Of a stretch of 33,855 nt of DNA, positions 16,053-25,153 are shown piece after piece. The first letter of the stretch is position 1. Each line of letters begins with the position of its first letter. The notes under the pieces were generated by a model. The model ran no database searches and had not been told where the DNA came from. It worked only from the letters and a program-made list of their open reading frames with translations. A program made the position numbers and the translations under genes. The DNA comes from Candidatus Omnitrophota bacterium (GTDB lineage: Bacteria > Omnitrophota > Gorgyraeia > Zapsychrales > Zapsychraceae). The stretch covers positions 1-33,855 of the forward strand of contig JAIORP010000087.1 of the NCBI GenBank assembly GCA_021108075.1. Reading direction: 5' to 3'.

Positions 16053-18524
16053 ATGACGAACCAACCAGGCAAGATGACAAACATTATTATCTTTTTTCTA
16101 AGCGCCCTGCTATTATGCCTTCAAATTGTTTTACTGTCTTTATTGCGCGTCTATTTAAAACTACCCTTTATGGCTATTTCGTTTGCTTTCTTGGGCTTAA
16201 GTTTTGCTGGTGTCGTCTCGTATTTGTTCTTCAATAAGCAATCAAATGAATCTGTCTTCCGTTGGCTATCCATCTCCTTAGACCTTTTAGGATTATTGCT
16301 ATTCATTTATTTTACGGTGATCTTTAAAGATTCTGTTTTTCATTTCTCTCAGTTCAGACATGCCAGTTCCGGTAGTTTGTATGTTCAACAGTTGGATCAG
16401 TTGCTAAAAGCGTTGTTTTCAACGTCCTGTTACGTTGGTATTTATTTCTCCGTGTGCTTCTTCTTGTTTGGCCTTGCGATTTCTCTTATATACCGTCATT
16501 TCTCACAAAACGCTCCGAGGTTATATCTTTTTGACTTATGTGGCGCCGCCTTTGGCTGTATTTTGGGAACTCTTTTAATCATATACGTTAAGTTTTCATC
16601 CATTCCGTTATTCCTCGCTTTACTTTGTTTTTTTATGTCCTATTTGATAAAAATACACGCTCAAAGACAAAAAAGACTGAACATCAAATCACTGGCTTTC
16701 ATGTTATTAACAATTTTCTTTATTATTTTTAACGGATTGACAGGAGCCTTCGATATTAAATTAGGAAGTTATTTTTTACTCCCTAATTATGAAGATTATA
16801 TCATACATGAAGAAACATGGTCGGCCTGGAATGCCTACTCGCATGTTGCCCTGGTTCAGCTTAAAAAGAAAAAAAGTGATCCCTATACACATGTCTTTAC
16901 GATTGATTACGGTTCGGGCAATGCCTTTTTACGCCCCTTCAAGCCGGATGATCCCTATCACCTTAAGCTTTCCGATGGTTTTACAGGTGCGTCTTTGGGT
17001 TTTCTACGAGGCGTGCCGAAAGATATCCTGATTATATTCGCAGGCGCGGGAACGGATATGATTGAATCCTATAGTTATTCTAAAGGTCAAGCAGATATTA
17101 CCGGTATTGAGCTTAATCCATTAATTGTTAAAAAAGCCTTAAGTATGCCGGAATTTCACCTTAACACATTCTTGAATAAAGATAATGTTCGTCTTTTTGT
17201 TCAGGAAGGACGCAGCTTTTTAGAATCAACAGACAAAAAATATGATTCTATCCTTTTTTCCTGGTCAGGCGCGGGCATGGTTAATTACCTGGGAACGGCA
17301 GCATATACAGGACAATATTTATATACGCACGAAGCCTTCATCAGTTTGATTAATCTTTTGACGGACGATGGCACGATATCGATATTAAATGAAAATAAAT
17401 TGAAATTGCTCGCTATGTTTAACAAGGCCTTTCGAGAACTGGGATATGATGATATTTCCAAAAATGTTGTTGTGTTGTCTTATAAGGAGCTTATTAAGAA
17501 TGGTCAATTGCAGCAGTCCGCCTTAAGTCCCAGCGATAAATTTCTTTTAATGGTCAAAAAAACACCTTTCACTAAGGCCGAATTGCAAACGGTTAGCAAG
17601 AACACGAAGTTATTGAATTTAGAATTAATTTATACCCCGTCCTACACACATGATGAATATTCGTATATTGAAGAGATCATCAGAACAAAACAACCTGAAA
17701 AATACATGAAAGCCTTTGGAGACAAGCATTCCTTATCTGTCATCGGAGCGACAGATAACAAACCCTTTTCATCAAATATATTCTATATCAACAATATTTT
17801 TAAAAAAGTCTTCTGGACAGATATTAAGAGCAAAAAGTACACAAAGTATTCATTTTATAATTTAACGCATGTCAAAACCATCAGCATGATCTTTTTCTTG
17901 ATGATGATGGGTTTTGTTTTTGTCTTTCTTCCTCTTATTTTTAAAAGACGTCAAATAAACCTATCGAAAGATCTACCCTTTTTATATTATTTTTCCGTGC
18001 TTGGTATTAGCTTTATCCTGGTTGAAATCAGTATCTTAAACCAATTTGTTTTATTCCTGGGGAATCCCATGTATTCTTTTTCTGTCATCTTAGCCGGACT
18101 CTTGATCTCGACCGGTCTGGGCAGTCATTTTTCCAGTTATTTCTTTGATAAAAAAATACTTAACATCAAAAAAGTCGCTGTATTAGCCTTCCTTTTATTA
18201 TTAGTCTATGCCATGGTCTTGCCGCGCATGATTCAATCGTTATTAGGCCTGCTTCTATTTGTGAAATTCATGATCGCATTCACTATTATTCTTCCCTTAG
18301 GTTTAATCTTAGGTATGTTATTCCCGCAAGGCTTAAAGAAACTGGATTCCATCAACCAGCATTTAATCCCCTGGGCCTGGGGCATGAATGGATACATGAG
18401 TGTTATCGGGAGTGCGGTGTGTGTTTACCTGCCAATTGTTTTAGGCTTTAATTCTTTTATTTTAATTGCCGCTGTATTATATTTATCCATCGCTCTCTTT
18501 CCTGACCGTGGTTTGTTTTCTTAA
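16053..18524 (+). CDS. Polytopic membrane protein with a spermidine-synthase-like Rossmann domain
   Basis: An 823-aa protein. Residues 1-235 contain about six hydrophobic helices, including DLCGAAFGC at 161-169. Residues 250-510 are a SpeE-like / SAM-fold domain: FAGAGTD (329-335) replaces the GGGDG glycine loop, and GIELNP (351-356) supplies the acidic ribose-binding residue. Residues 600-820 add seven or more helices with WGMNGYMSVIGS. GATDNKPF (565-572) is the usual late motif of this membrane group. The DSTDP-type catalytic segment of true aminopropyltransferases reads SWSGAGM (403-409), so polyamine synthesis is unlikely. The role is unknown. Met8 is an alternative start. The gene stands alone. 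Confidence 0.75.
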   Translation: MTNQPGKMTNIIIFFLSALLLCLQIVLLSLLRVYLKLPFMAISFAFLGLSFAGVVSYLFFNKQSNESVFRWLSISLDLLGLLLFIYFTVIFKDSVFHFSQFRHASSGSLYVQQLDQLLKALFSTSCYVGIYFSVCFFLFGLAISLIYRHFSQNAPRLYLFDLCGAAFGCILGTLLIIYVKFSSIPLFLALLCFFMSYLIKIHAQRQKRLNIKSLAFMLLTIFFIIFNGLTGAFDIKLGSYFLLPNYEDYIIHEETWSAWNAYSHVALVQLKKKKSDPYTHVFTIDYGSGNAFLRPFKPDDPYHLKLSDGFTGASLGFLRGVPKDILIIFAGAGTDMIESYSYSKGQADITGIELNPLIVKKALSMPEFHLNTFLNKDNVRLFVQEGRSFLESTDKKYDSILFSWSGAGMVNYLGTAAYTGQYLYTHEAFISLINLLTDDGTISILNENKLKLLAMFNKAFRELGYDDISKNVVVLSYKELIKNGQLQQSALSPSDKFLLMVKKTPFTKAELQTVSKNTKLLNLELIYTPSYTHDEYSYIEEIIRTKQPEKYMKAFGDKHSLSVIGATDNKPFSSNIFYINNIFKKVFWTDIKSKKYTKYSFYNLTHVKTISMIFFLMMMGFVFVFLPLIFKRRQINLSKDLPFLYYFSVLGISFILVEISILNQFVLFLGNPMYSFSVILAGLLISTGLGSHFSSYFFDKKILNIKKVAVLAFLLLLVYAMVLPRMIQSLLGLLLFVKFMIAFTIILPLGLILGMLFPQGLKKLDSINQHLIPWAWGMNGYMSVIGSAVCVYLPIVLGFNSFILIAAVLYLSIALFPDRGLFS

Positions 18525-18604
18525 CAAGACTTCGGGGAAGACACCAATGCCATAAGGGAATAATTGTGAGGGTTCCTTTTTTTGGGAAATACCCGTCACA
18601 GGCG

Positions 18605-19768
18605 TTACGTCTTGGTCAATTTCTCCGTCGTCCCTATCGGCGTGTGATATCTGAAGATCACCAAATAACTAGAGGCAATAAAAGTGAAGATTGTCACGAG
18701 CTGAATCATTTGCGAGGCGCGATTAGTGATCTGCCCGGTCTCAAAGGCCAATAAAGCGATCAACAAAGAAAATTCACTCAGCTGACCGAGACGCAGACCA
18801 ATTTCTTTTGAAAAAGGCTTGCTTTCGCCAACCATGACAAAGGCCTTCTCAAAAACCCAGGGTTTGGCAAGCACAAAGAGAGTGGCGAGTAAAATGGCCG
18901 GCATAAAAACATCTTTCATAACAAAAATGTCTATTTTAGCTCCCAAAGAAAAAAAGAATAAGACGAGAAAAAAATCCCGCAGAGGCTTTAACGATTCTGA
19001 TATAAACAATGATATTTTGTGGCGGGCTAAAATAACTCCGGCAAAAAAAGCGCCTGTTTCATAAAAGAGTCCCAGATGATGCGAGACCGTGGCAATACCC
19101 AGACACCAGGCTAATCCTAAAATAAAAATAACTTCTTGTATCCGGTCGACATAAGCCATGACCTTCCGCAGAATAAAGTGTTCGGTAAGAACCAACACAC
19201 CGATAAAGACGGTCAGTTTTAGCAGTAAAAAAAGAAAACTGAAAACTACCCCCTGCGGCGTGTCCAAACACCTGATAAAAGCCAAAACACCGATGGCCAA
19301 CAAGTCCTGAAGGATTAAAACACTGATGCAAAGCGCCCCCATGCGTTGCTGATGCAGTGTTGTGGTCGGCAGCAATTTAATGGTCAGAATGGTGCTGGAA
19401 AACATCAAAGCCAGCGCGATGCATATGCTATCGACGGTTGAAAAGCGGAATATCATAGAAAATGAAAAAGCTAGAATAAATGATAACAGACAATTGATAA
19501 GCGTAACAAGCGACGTTTTTTTAAACAATTCAATTAATCGTTGTGGATGTAAACACAGTCCGGCGAGGAATAACAGCAATGTGATACCGAGGTGCGAGAT
19601 AACCTCAATGAATTCGGCATGTTTGATCCATCCCAATCCCCATGGTCCGACCAGGATTCCGCACAAAATATAGGCCATGATAATGGGTTGTTTTAAAGCA
19701 ACCGCTAGGCAGCTTAAGATCGCTGAACCGACCAACAAAATGCATAAATCAAAAAAGAACTCTTCCAT
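18605..19768 (-). CDS. CPA2-family cation/proton antiporter, membrane domain only
   Basis: A 387-aa protein made almost wholly of about 12 hydrophobic helices. GILVGPWGLGWI (37-48), LLLFLAGLCLHP (64-75) and the ILQDLLAIGVLAF segment with Asp155 are typical of the KefB/KefC Na+(K+)/H+ exchanger group. The C-terminal TrkA-N regulatory domain is absent, so the protein is a short, ungated form. Exchange of K+ or Na+ for H+ across the inner membrane is likely. There is no Shine-Dalgarno, and TATAAT lies 6 nt before ATG. It is convergent with the preceding gene (80 nt gap, no clear terminator). Confidence 0.85.
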   Translation of the reverse strand: MEEFFFDLCILLVGSAILSCLAVALKQPIIMAYILCGILVGPWGLGWIKHAEFIEVISHLGITLLLFLAGLCLHPQRLIELFKKTSLVTLINCLLSFILAFSFSMIFRFSTVDSICIALALMFSSTILTIKLLPTTTLHQQRMGALCISVLILQDLLAIGVLAFIRCLDTPQGVVFSFLFLLLKLTVFIGVLVLTEHFILRKVMAYVDRIQEVIFILGLAWCLGIATVSHHLGLFYETGAFFAGVILARHKISLFISESLKPLRDFFLVLFFFSLGAKIDIFVMKDVFMPAILLATLFVLAKPWVFEKAFVMVGESKPFSKEIGLRLGQLSEFSLLIALLAFETGQITNRASQMIQLVTIFTFIASSYLVIFRYHTPIGTTEKLTKT

Positions 19769-19774
19769 AATTAT

Positions 19775-19780
19775 ATTATA
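19775..19780 (-). promoter_or_regulatory. -10 box for leaderless transcription of the antiporter gene
   Basis: The minus strand reads TATAAT, six bases, ATG, so the predicted +1 is exactly the start-codon A at 19768. No ribosome binding site exists in between. Confidence 0.5.
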
Positions 19781-19932
19781 CCGTTAAGTTGTTGGAGTTA
19801 AATGATTTAATTAATAAATCCAGATACAGCCCGGATCATTAATAAATTCCCTGTAAGGATAAAGCCCATAAACGGGACAACGGATAGGTCACGTAATAAA
19901 TTTTAAGCGGAAGCTATTAACTCTATTCACTG

Positions 19933-19941
19933 TGATATAAT
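19933..19941 (+). promoter_or_regulatory. Extended -10 promoter of the DUF4197 gene
   Basis: TGATATAAT, that is TATAAT at 19936-19941 preceded by TGn. The predicted start is near 19948, with a leader of about 30 nt carrying AAAGGA. Confidence 0.45.
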
Positions 19942-19979
19942 ATGATTATAAATTATTATATTAATGAAAGGATTGAATG

Positions 19980-20720
19980 ATGAAAATAAAAATGACCGTT
20001 CTGTTTTTTGCCCTATCACTCATCTTCAGCTCACCCTCTTTTGCTTCCTGGAATTGGATCAAGAAAAATATTGGAAAATTTACCGAAGAACAAACGGAAG
20101 TTATTAAACAAACATCTTTGAGTGAGACCGAAATTGGACAAGGTTTGAAAGAAGCCCTTAAGGTCGGCATCAATAATGCTGTCAGTGCTGTCAGTAAATC
20201 GGGCGGGTATTTTCAAAATGAAGACATTAAAATCCCATTGCCAAAGCAACTTGAATTTTTAGATAGAACCCTTCGCCGGATTAATATGGGTGATCAAATT
20301 GATGATTTTGTTCTGAGCATGAATAAGGCGGCAGAATCAGCCGCACCAGCCGCTCGCGACATTTTTTTAGATATCCTGTTCGAAATGAACATTGAGGATG
20401 CGCAAAAAGTTTTTCAGGGTGGGGATACGGCTGCAACCGAATATTTTAAATCCAAGACATATGATCAGTTGGCTGACGCGTTTCGTCCGACCGTTGACAA
20501 AACTCTTAAAGAGTACGATGTCACAGATCATTACGAGACACTGATTGAAAAGTATAAAACCATCCCTTTCGCCAATAAGGTTAACATGCTCAGTCCTGAT
20601 GAGTATGTCATCACAAAAGCTTTAGACGGGCTCTTCTTTGTGCTGGGCCAGGAAGAAGCGAAGATCCGGAAGAATCCAGCGGCCCGTATCACAGATATAC
20701 TCAAAAAAGTTTTTAAGTAA
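19980..20720 (+). CDS. DUF4197 exported protein
   Basis: A protein of 246-247 aa with a signal peptide (1-23, ending SFA) and an all-helical mature part typical of DUF4197: ETEIGQGLKEALKVGINNAV (51-70), KIPLPKQLEFLDRTLRRI, and a C-terminal DGLFFVLGQEEAKIRKNPAA block. These proteins are periplasmic and of unknown function. AAAGGA at 19967-19972 fits the ATG at 19980 better than the one at 19977. The gene stands alone; no terminator is apparent. Confidence 0.85.
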   Translation: MKIKMTVLFFALSLIFSSPSFASWNWIKKNIGKFTEEQTEVIKQTSLSETEIGQGLKEALKVGINNAVSAVSKSGGYFQNEDIKIPLPKQLEFLDRTLRRINMGDQIDDFVLSMNKAAESAAPAARDIFLDILFEMNIEDAQKVFQGGDTAATEYFKSKTYDQLADAFRPTVDKTLKEYDVTDHYETLIEKYKTIPFANKVNMLSPDEYVITKALDGLFFVLGQEEAKIRKNPAARITDILKKVFK

Positions 20721-20899
20721 CGTGACATGCGGTCTCTACTATGAACACACTGAGACACTGACATGTTTGATGCGCGGATATTTGAAACGGTTAGTATTTT
20801 TTTTCATCCGCCGGGCGGTGCCCACTAAAGTATTCACAATCCCGATCAAAGAATCAATGTTCTTACTTCCGTTCCCTCCCTTCAATCATATATGTAACA

Positions 20900-21063
20900 G
20901 TCTGGAATGATGCAAAGTCGTTTCATTCTTCCGGACATTTTGCGGAAGCGGTTGCACGGAACGCGTAAAAACCGCCCTGTTTGAATCTGTGCCATATATT
21001 TTAGAGAGAACCAGAAACCACGGCAAGAGAATTGAGGTGCTTGACCAGACTTCGTTTAAATAA
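20900..21063 (+). pseudogene. Remnant of a small gene split by one missing base
   Basis: Two frames give protein-like sequence back to back. The first reads WNDAKSFHSSGHFAEAVARN and Ala, then stops at 20966. The next frame reads VKTALFESVPYILERTRNHG, then KRIEVLDQTSFK, and stops at 21061-21063. Adding one G at about 20965 (GCGTAA to GCGGTAA) joins them without loss. The N-terminal part is unclear; a third frame (to 20910) may belong upstream. I do not recognise the family. Confidence 0.35.
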
Positions 21064-21086
21064 ATAGCGCTGAAAAAATATTTGTG

Positions 21087-24000
21087 TTATTTCGGTTCAG
21101 GATTCTTTAGGGAAACAAACCATTTGTCGCCTAAAAACTCAGCGATTAACACGGGAAAAGCAACCAGAGTCAAGGCCGCGGATAATGATAGGCCAAAAAT
21201 GATGGACCACGCTAGTCCGGACCAAACCGGGTCTGAGGCAATGACCAATGAACCTAAAACCGTTGTTAGCGATGTAAGCATAATAGGGCGCATGCGCGTT
21301 AAACCCGCGTCAATTAAGGTGTCCTTTAAATTTGAATGTTTTGAAGTAATTTGCTTGATGTGTTCCATTAAAATAATCGCATTGTTAACAACAATTCCTG
21401 CCAGGGCGATAACGCCAATCATGGATGTCGCGGAAAAGTATGTCCGGTTAAGCAAAAACAGAACGGCAAAACCGGGAATGACACCGATCATAGCGAGTGG
21501 TATTGTTATCATGATCAGAAACGGAATCATGAAGGACTGAAACTGCGCGACTAAGACCAAATAAATCAAAACAATGGCAACAATCATGGCTAAACCCAGG
21601 TCCCTAAAAACTTTAATTGTGAGGTCCCATTCTCCATGGACTTCAATGCTTAATTCATCCTCTTTATCGACGAGGTATTTGGCCTTGAGCAATGATAATG
21701 ATTCGAGGTCTGTTTCATGTCCAGGCATTCCAAATTGACTTAAAACTTTCAGCATGTCAATGGCGGCATAGGTTGCGCTGCGTTGCCCCATCTCTCCTGA
21801 GATGTACACAACTTTTTCCCGATTATCATTAATAATAATATCTTCCTGGTCTTGTTCCTCAATCTTGATAAAGCGGGACAATGCGACATAATTGCCTAAA
21901 TCATTTGAGATATAAATTTGTGAGAGGTCTTTGATCTGATCCCGGTAATTGCGGTCTAGTCTCAGGACCACATACTCTTGTTCGTAGTTGTTATCCCCAT
22001 GGTAAACTCCGATGATGCGGCTGCTGAAAATTGTTTCAAGTTCTTTCGTAACAGAATCGACATTAATTTTGGCCTTGGCAACCGCTTCTTTATCAATATA
22101 AATGACATATTTATCATGCTGTTCCTGGAAAGAGATGCCAACATCCTTGACGCCTTGAATATTTAGTGTTTTTTGTTCGATGTTTTTAGCCACGTCATAC
22201 AAAAGTTTTAGATTTTGACTTTTGACTTTGATTAAAAAGGTCGCTTTGACCGGAGGCCCCGGCGGGTCTTCGACGATTATAATTTTAACGTTTTTTTTCG
22301 TGCTGAATTGTTTCTTTAATATTTGCCTGAGGCGAAAGGCGATGTCCTCGGATTTTTCCGCTCGTTTGTCAGAATGAATAAGGTTTAATTTGAGCGTAAT
22401 CTGGTTCGTCTGGTTCCGCTCAGATGCGTTTCGAAATAAACCGTTAAAATCCAGGACCGGCGGCACAGCAACAAACGATTGAATGCTTTTGACCTGCTGC
22501 TCATTTAATAAAAGTTGGATGGCTTCATCCGCCAGTTTTTTTGACTTCTCCAGGCTCACGCCTCGGGGTAAATCCAAATAGACGTAAACCTGTTCACGGT
22601 CGGCTTTAGGAAGCATACGAAAACGAAGCCATTGAAAGACCGGAAAAGTTAAAACAATAAACAGAATCCCAAAACTGAAAAACAAAAAAATTCGTCTTGA
22701 TTTTTGTTTTGATAGCAATTTGATTAATAATTTTTGATAATTATGCATAGCATGATTGATTAGTTGGCATATAAATCCACATTTAGATTTCAATGTCGAG
22801 TTCACGTCTTCTTTGCAGAAAATATAGGCCATCCATGGATTAAGACTATACGCGTAAATAAGGGAAACAATTAAGGCTGTTGAAACAAAAAACGGGATGG
22901 GCCCCATGTAGGGGCCCATCATACCGGTCACAAAAAGCAGGGGAATAAAAGCGAGGACGGTCGTTAAGGTTGATAAAAATAATCCCATCCCGACTTCTGA
23001 AATAGCCTGTGGAATCAATTGTTTTTTTGGGAGCAGGGGTTGTTCTTTCTTTAATCGCACAATGTTTTCAGTTACGACCGTCGCGCTGTCAACCAGCAGT
23101 CCCAACGATAAAATCAGGGCGAACAACGTTATCCGGTTCAGGGTGTATCCAAATAAGTTGCCCAGGGCCAGCACCGTCAATAAAGTGATTGGAATACTGG
23201 TCGCGACAATGATGGCTGCGCGATGGTTTAGAAATCCGAGTAAGACAATAAAAACAATTGCGATCGCTTGAATGAGATTAATGACCAATCCATCAATTTC
23301 TTTTTTAGCGACTCTTCCTTTATCCCGTACAACTTCGACCTGAACATCTTTCAAATAATTTTTTCGGTTTTTTAAAAAATCAATTCTTTGATCAATATTC
23401 TTTGAAACATCGATAATATTGCTTCCCTTCAGTTTTGCAATAGAAAGAAAAACAGACTGCTTCTTAACGAGTTTGTTTTTATGATAACTCACAAAATGAT
23501 CGTATTCTTCTTCTGTTTCGATGACGTCCGCAATGTCCTTGATCTTTAGGTGTCTTTCAAAATTTGAAATGATGACAATCTCTTTAATCGCCTTGAGAGT
23601 ACGGGCCTGTTCCTGGGTCTCCACAACATAGTAGTTATCCGTAGCTTTAATAAGTCCCAAATCTTTGAGCAAAGACGTTTTAGACAAGACATCTTGAATC
23701 TCATTTAAGGAGGTCTTGCTGGCCTGTAATTTTTTAGGGTTTAAGACGATCCTTATTTCCCGTTTGCGCCCTCCGACCACGTCAATGACAGACGTGCCGT
23801 TGACCAGTTGGAGGTCTTCCTTTAAACGATAAGCTCTTTTACGCAGGTCAATTGCGTTTAGATGGTCAGAATAAAGGACTAACGTTTTGATAGGCAAGTC
23901 ATCAGGATCAATGGAAGAAATGCAGGGTTGATTAATTCCCAACGGAGCTGAATTAAAACGGCTGGAAATTCGTTGACGAAGGGTGATCATACTTTTTTCA

Positions 24001-24386
24001 AGATCTTCTCCGACGAAAAATTCCGCGACAACGACTGATTTGCCCCCATGATACGACTTTGAATAAATATTTTCTACTCCGGGGATTTCATTTAAGACAT
24101 TTTCCATCGGCTGAGTGACTAAATGATACACTTCATCGACTGTCGCATTCGGAAAATCAACCCGGATCATAAATGCCGGGGCAATGATATCAGGATTATA
24201 TTGTTTAGGCATGATCCAGAAGGAAATGAGACCCCACATCAGAATAGCTAACAACAGCAGAATAGATAATTGTTTATTTTTGATGAAAATGGACGTTATT
24301 TTGCCGAAAATATTCATATTTAATGTTACACGCAATATTTGGTCGTGTTTGGAAGGCTGTGAATCGTCATTCCACGATGCGTTCAT
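21087..24386 (-). CDS. RND-family efflux transporter (HAE/AcrB type)
   Basis: An inner-membrane exporter of up to 1099 aa, driven by the proton motive force. It has the RND architecture of twelve helices and two large periplasmic loops (about 60-365 and 595-880). TM4 carries GLLVDSATVVTEN (429-441): Asp433 is kept, while the second Asp of AcrB is Ser. TM10 carries GIVVNNAII in place of the AcrB lysine. Such pumps need a membrane-fusion adaptor and an outer-membrane channel, and neither is encoded nearby. The start is uncertain: Met24 (24317) fits the family N-terminus (MNIFGKITSIFIKN), whereas Met1 adds a polar extension; neither has a good ribosome site. A TAACAT box lies 5 nt before Met24. 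Confidence 0.85.
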   Translation of the reverse strand: MNASWNDDSQPSKHDQILRVTLNMNIFGKITSIFIKNKQLSILLLLAILMWGLISFWIMPKQYNPDIIAPAFMIRVDFPNATVDEVYHLVTQPMENVLNEIPGVENIYSKSYHGGKSVVVAEFFVGEDLEKSMITLRQRISSRFNSAPLGINQPCISSIDPDDLPIKTLVLYSDHLNAIDLRKRAYRLKEDLQLVNGTSVIDVVGGRKREIRIVLNPKKLQASKTSLNEIQDVLSKTSLLKDLGLIKATDNYYVVETQEQARTLKAIKEIVIISNFERHLKIKDIADVIETEEEYDHFVSYHKNKLVKKQSVFLSIAKLKGSNIIDVSKNIDQRIDFLKNRKNYLKDVQVEVVRDKGRVAKKEIDGLVINLIQAIAIVFIVLLGFLNHRAAIIVATSIPITLLTVLALGNLFGYTLNRITLFALILSLGLLVDSATVVTENIVRLKKEQPLLPKKQLIPQAISEVGMGLFLSTLTTVLAFIPLLFVTGMMGPYMGPIPFFVSTALIVSLIYAYSLNPWMAYIFCKEDVNSTLKSKCGFICQLINHAMHNYQKLLIKLLSKQKSRRIFLFFSFGILFIVLTFPVFQWLRFRMLPKADREQVYVYLDLPRGVSLEKSKKLADEAIQLLLNEQQVKSIQSFVAVPPVLDFNGLFRNASERNQTNQITLKLNLIHSDKRAEKSEDIAFRLRQILKKQFSTKKNVKIIIVEDPPGPPVKATFLIKVKSQNLKLLYDVAKNIEQKTLNIQGVKDVGISFQEQHDKYVIYIDKEAVAKAKINVDSVTKELETIFSSRIIGVYHGDNNYEQEYVVLRLDRNYRDQIKDLSQIYISNDLGNYVALSRFIKIEEQDQEDIIINDNREKVVYISGEMGQRSATYAAIDMLKVLSQFGMPGHETDLESLSLLKAKYLVDKEDELSIEVHGEWDLTIKVFRDLGLAMIVAIVLIYLVLVAQFQSFMIPFLIMITIPLAMIGVIPGFAVLFLLNRTYFSATSMIGVIALAGIVVNNAIILMEHIKQITSKHSNLKDTLIDAGLTRMRPIMLTSLTTVLGSLVIASDPVWSGLAWSIIFGLSLSAALTLVAFPVLIAEFLGDKWFVSLKNPEPK

Positions 24387-24392
24387 CTTTCC

Positions 24393-24410
24393 ATAAGTGG
24401 ATTTTGGTAT
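24393..24410 (-). repeat. Isolated end of the MITE-like repeat
   Basis: ATAAGTGGATTTTGGTAT matches the right end of the element (ATTAATGGATTTGGTAT) with small changes. No rest of the element is present. Confidence 0.35.
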
Positions 24411-24531
24411 AAAATGAAGACCGATAATTTATATAAGACAAATAATTCTTTTTATATAATAATATTATACTATTGAATCTGCAATTGATTTTTCGAATAT
24501 TCTTTTATGGCGGGAAGTCACTTGTTACCCG

Positions 24532-24569
24532 CAACGGTCGGATACATTTTAAAAAGTGCCCAACCGTTG
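24532..24569. other. Inverted repeat downstream of the frameshifted exported-protein gene
   Basis: CAACGGTCGG (24532-24541) and CCAACCGTTG (24560-24569) pair at 9 of 10 positions. It lies about 12 nt past the stop of the broken gene at 24581 and may be its transcript end, though a clear T-run is lacking. Confidence 0.3.
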
Positions 24570-24580
24570 AAGGATTATAT

Positions 24581-24819
24581 TTATTGCGCAATCTGATGCC
24601 AGTGGATGATTGAAGATGGGTTTTCGTCAATACGACCGAAAACAAAAGCGGTCATGTCAATCGGCCCGGGATCAACCAGATTCCAACGCATGAGTTCAAT
24701 TTTTCTTCCGGTGTAGGATCAAAATAAAGACTGATTCCCGGAGTTTGGGTCTGTACAAAATTTGACTGGAATGTGATAAAAATAAAGGAACGTGAGATAA
24801 ATCGTAAGATTTTTTTCAT
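24581..24819 (-). pseudogene. Exported small protein, broken by a one-base deletion
   Basis: An ATG at 24819 (GGGGA upstream) begins a signal-peptide-like MKKILRFISRSFIFITF and reads on to TPEEK. The frame then fails at a T5 run (24700-24704 on the plus strand). The next frame continues as MRWNLVDPGPIDMTAFVFGR and ends HWHQIAQ plus stop at 24581. The span is 239 nt; one extra A in the run restores exactly 79 codons plus stop. I do not recognise the protein. It lies upstream of the RND gene in the same orientation. Confidence 0.5.
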
Positions 24820-24840
24820 AGCATGTCCCCGTGTTGAAAA

Positions 24841-24861
24841 TTATTAAATGGAATTTGTATG
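24841..24861 (-). repeat. Isolated end of the MITE-like repeat
   Basis: The plus strand reads ATTATTAAATGGAATTTGTA followed by T, close to the inverted form of the element's left end (ATTATTTAATGGAATTGGTA). Confidence 0.4.
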
Positions 24862-25153
24862 AATGTGAAAGAGTCTTTTATTCTATTTTAATAATAGAAG
24901 CCATAATCACCCGAAAAAAATATTAACATAAAAAAGAGTTGTTGTTAAAATTAAGTCCCAGCATACAGATTTAGACACGCATCTCTTCAAAAAATAGATT
25001 GCGCTCGAGAAAATTATTTTAATTGACCATTGTCGCACAATGACACATCTCCTAAATAAAAGAAGTCCAAGCGGACGATGATGAAGAATGTCTTGCTATT
25101 CATTCGCTTTTTCGATACATTAAAATATCGTTGATATCACAATTCAAACAAAT
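24862..25153. other. Intergenic region upstream of the glycosyltransferase gene
   Basis: No gene is seen. CATTGT(cgc)ACAATG at 25028-25042 is a perfect 6-bp inverted repeat that could be an operator. TAAAAT at 25121-25126 is a weak -10 candidate. Confidence 0.3.

Noticed and set aside
18525..18604. Possible terminator between the convergent spermidine-synthase-like and antiporter genes
   Set aside because: GGGAA and TTCC before T7 give only a 4-5 bp stem with a 12-nt loop, too weak to call.
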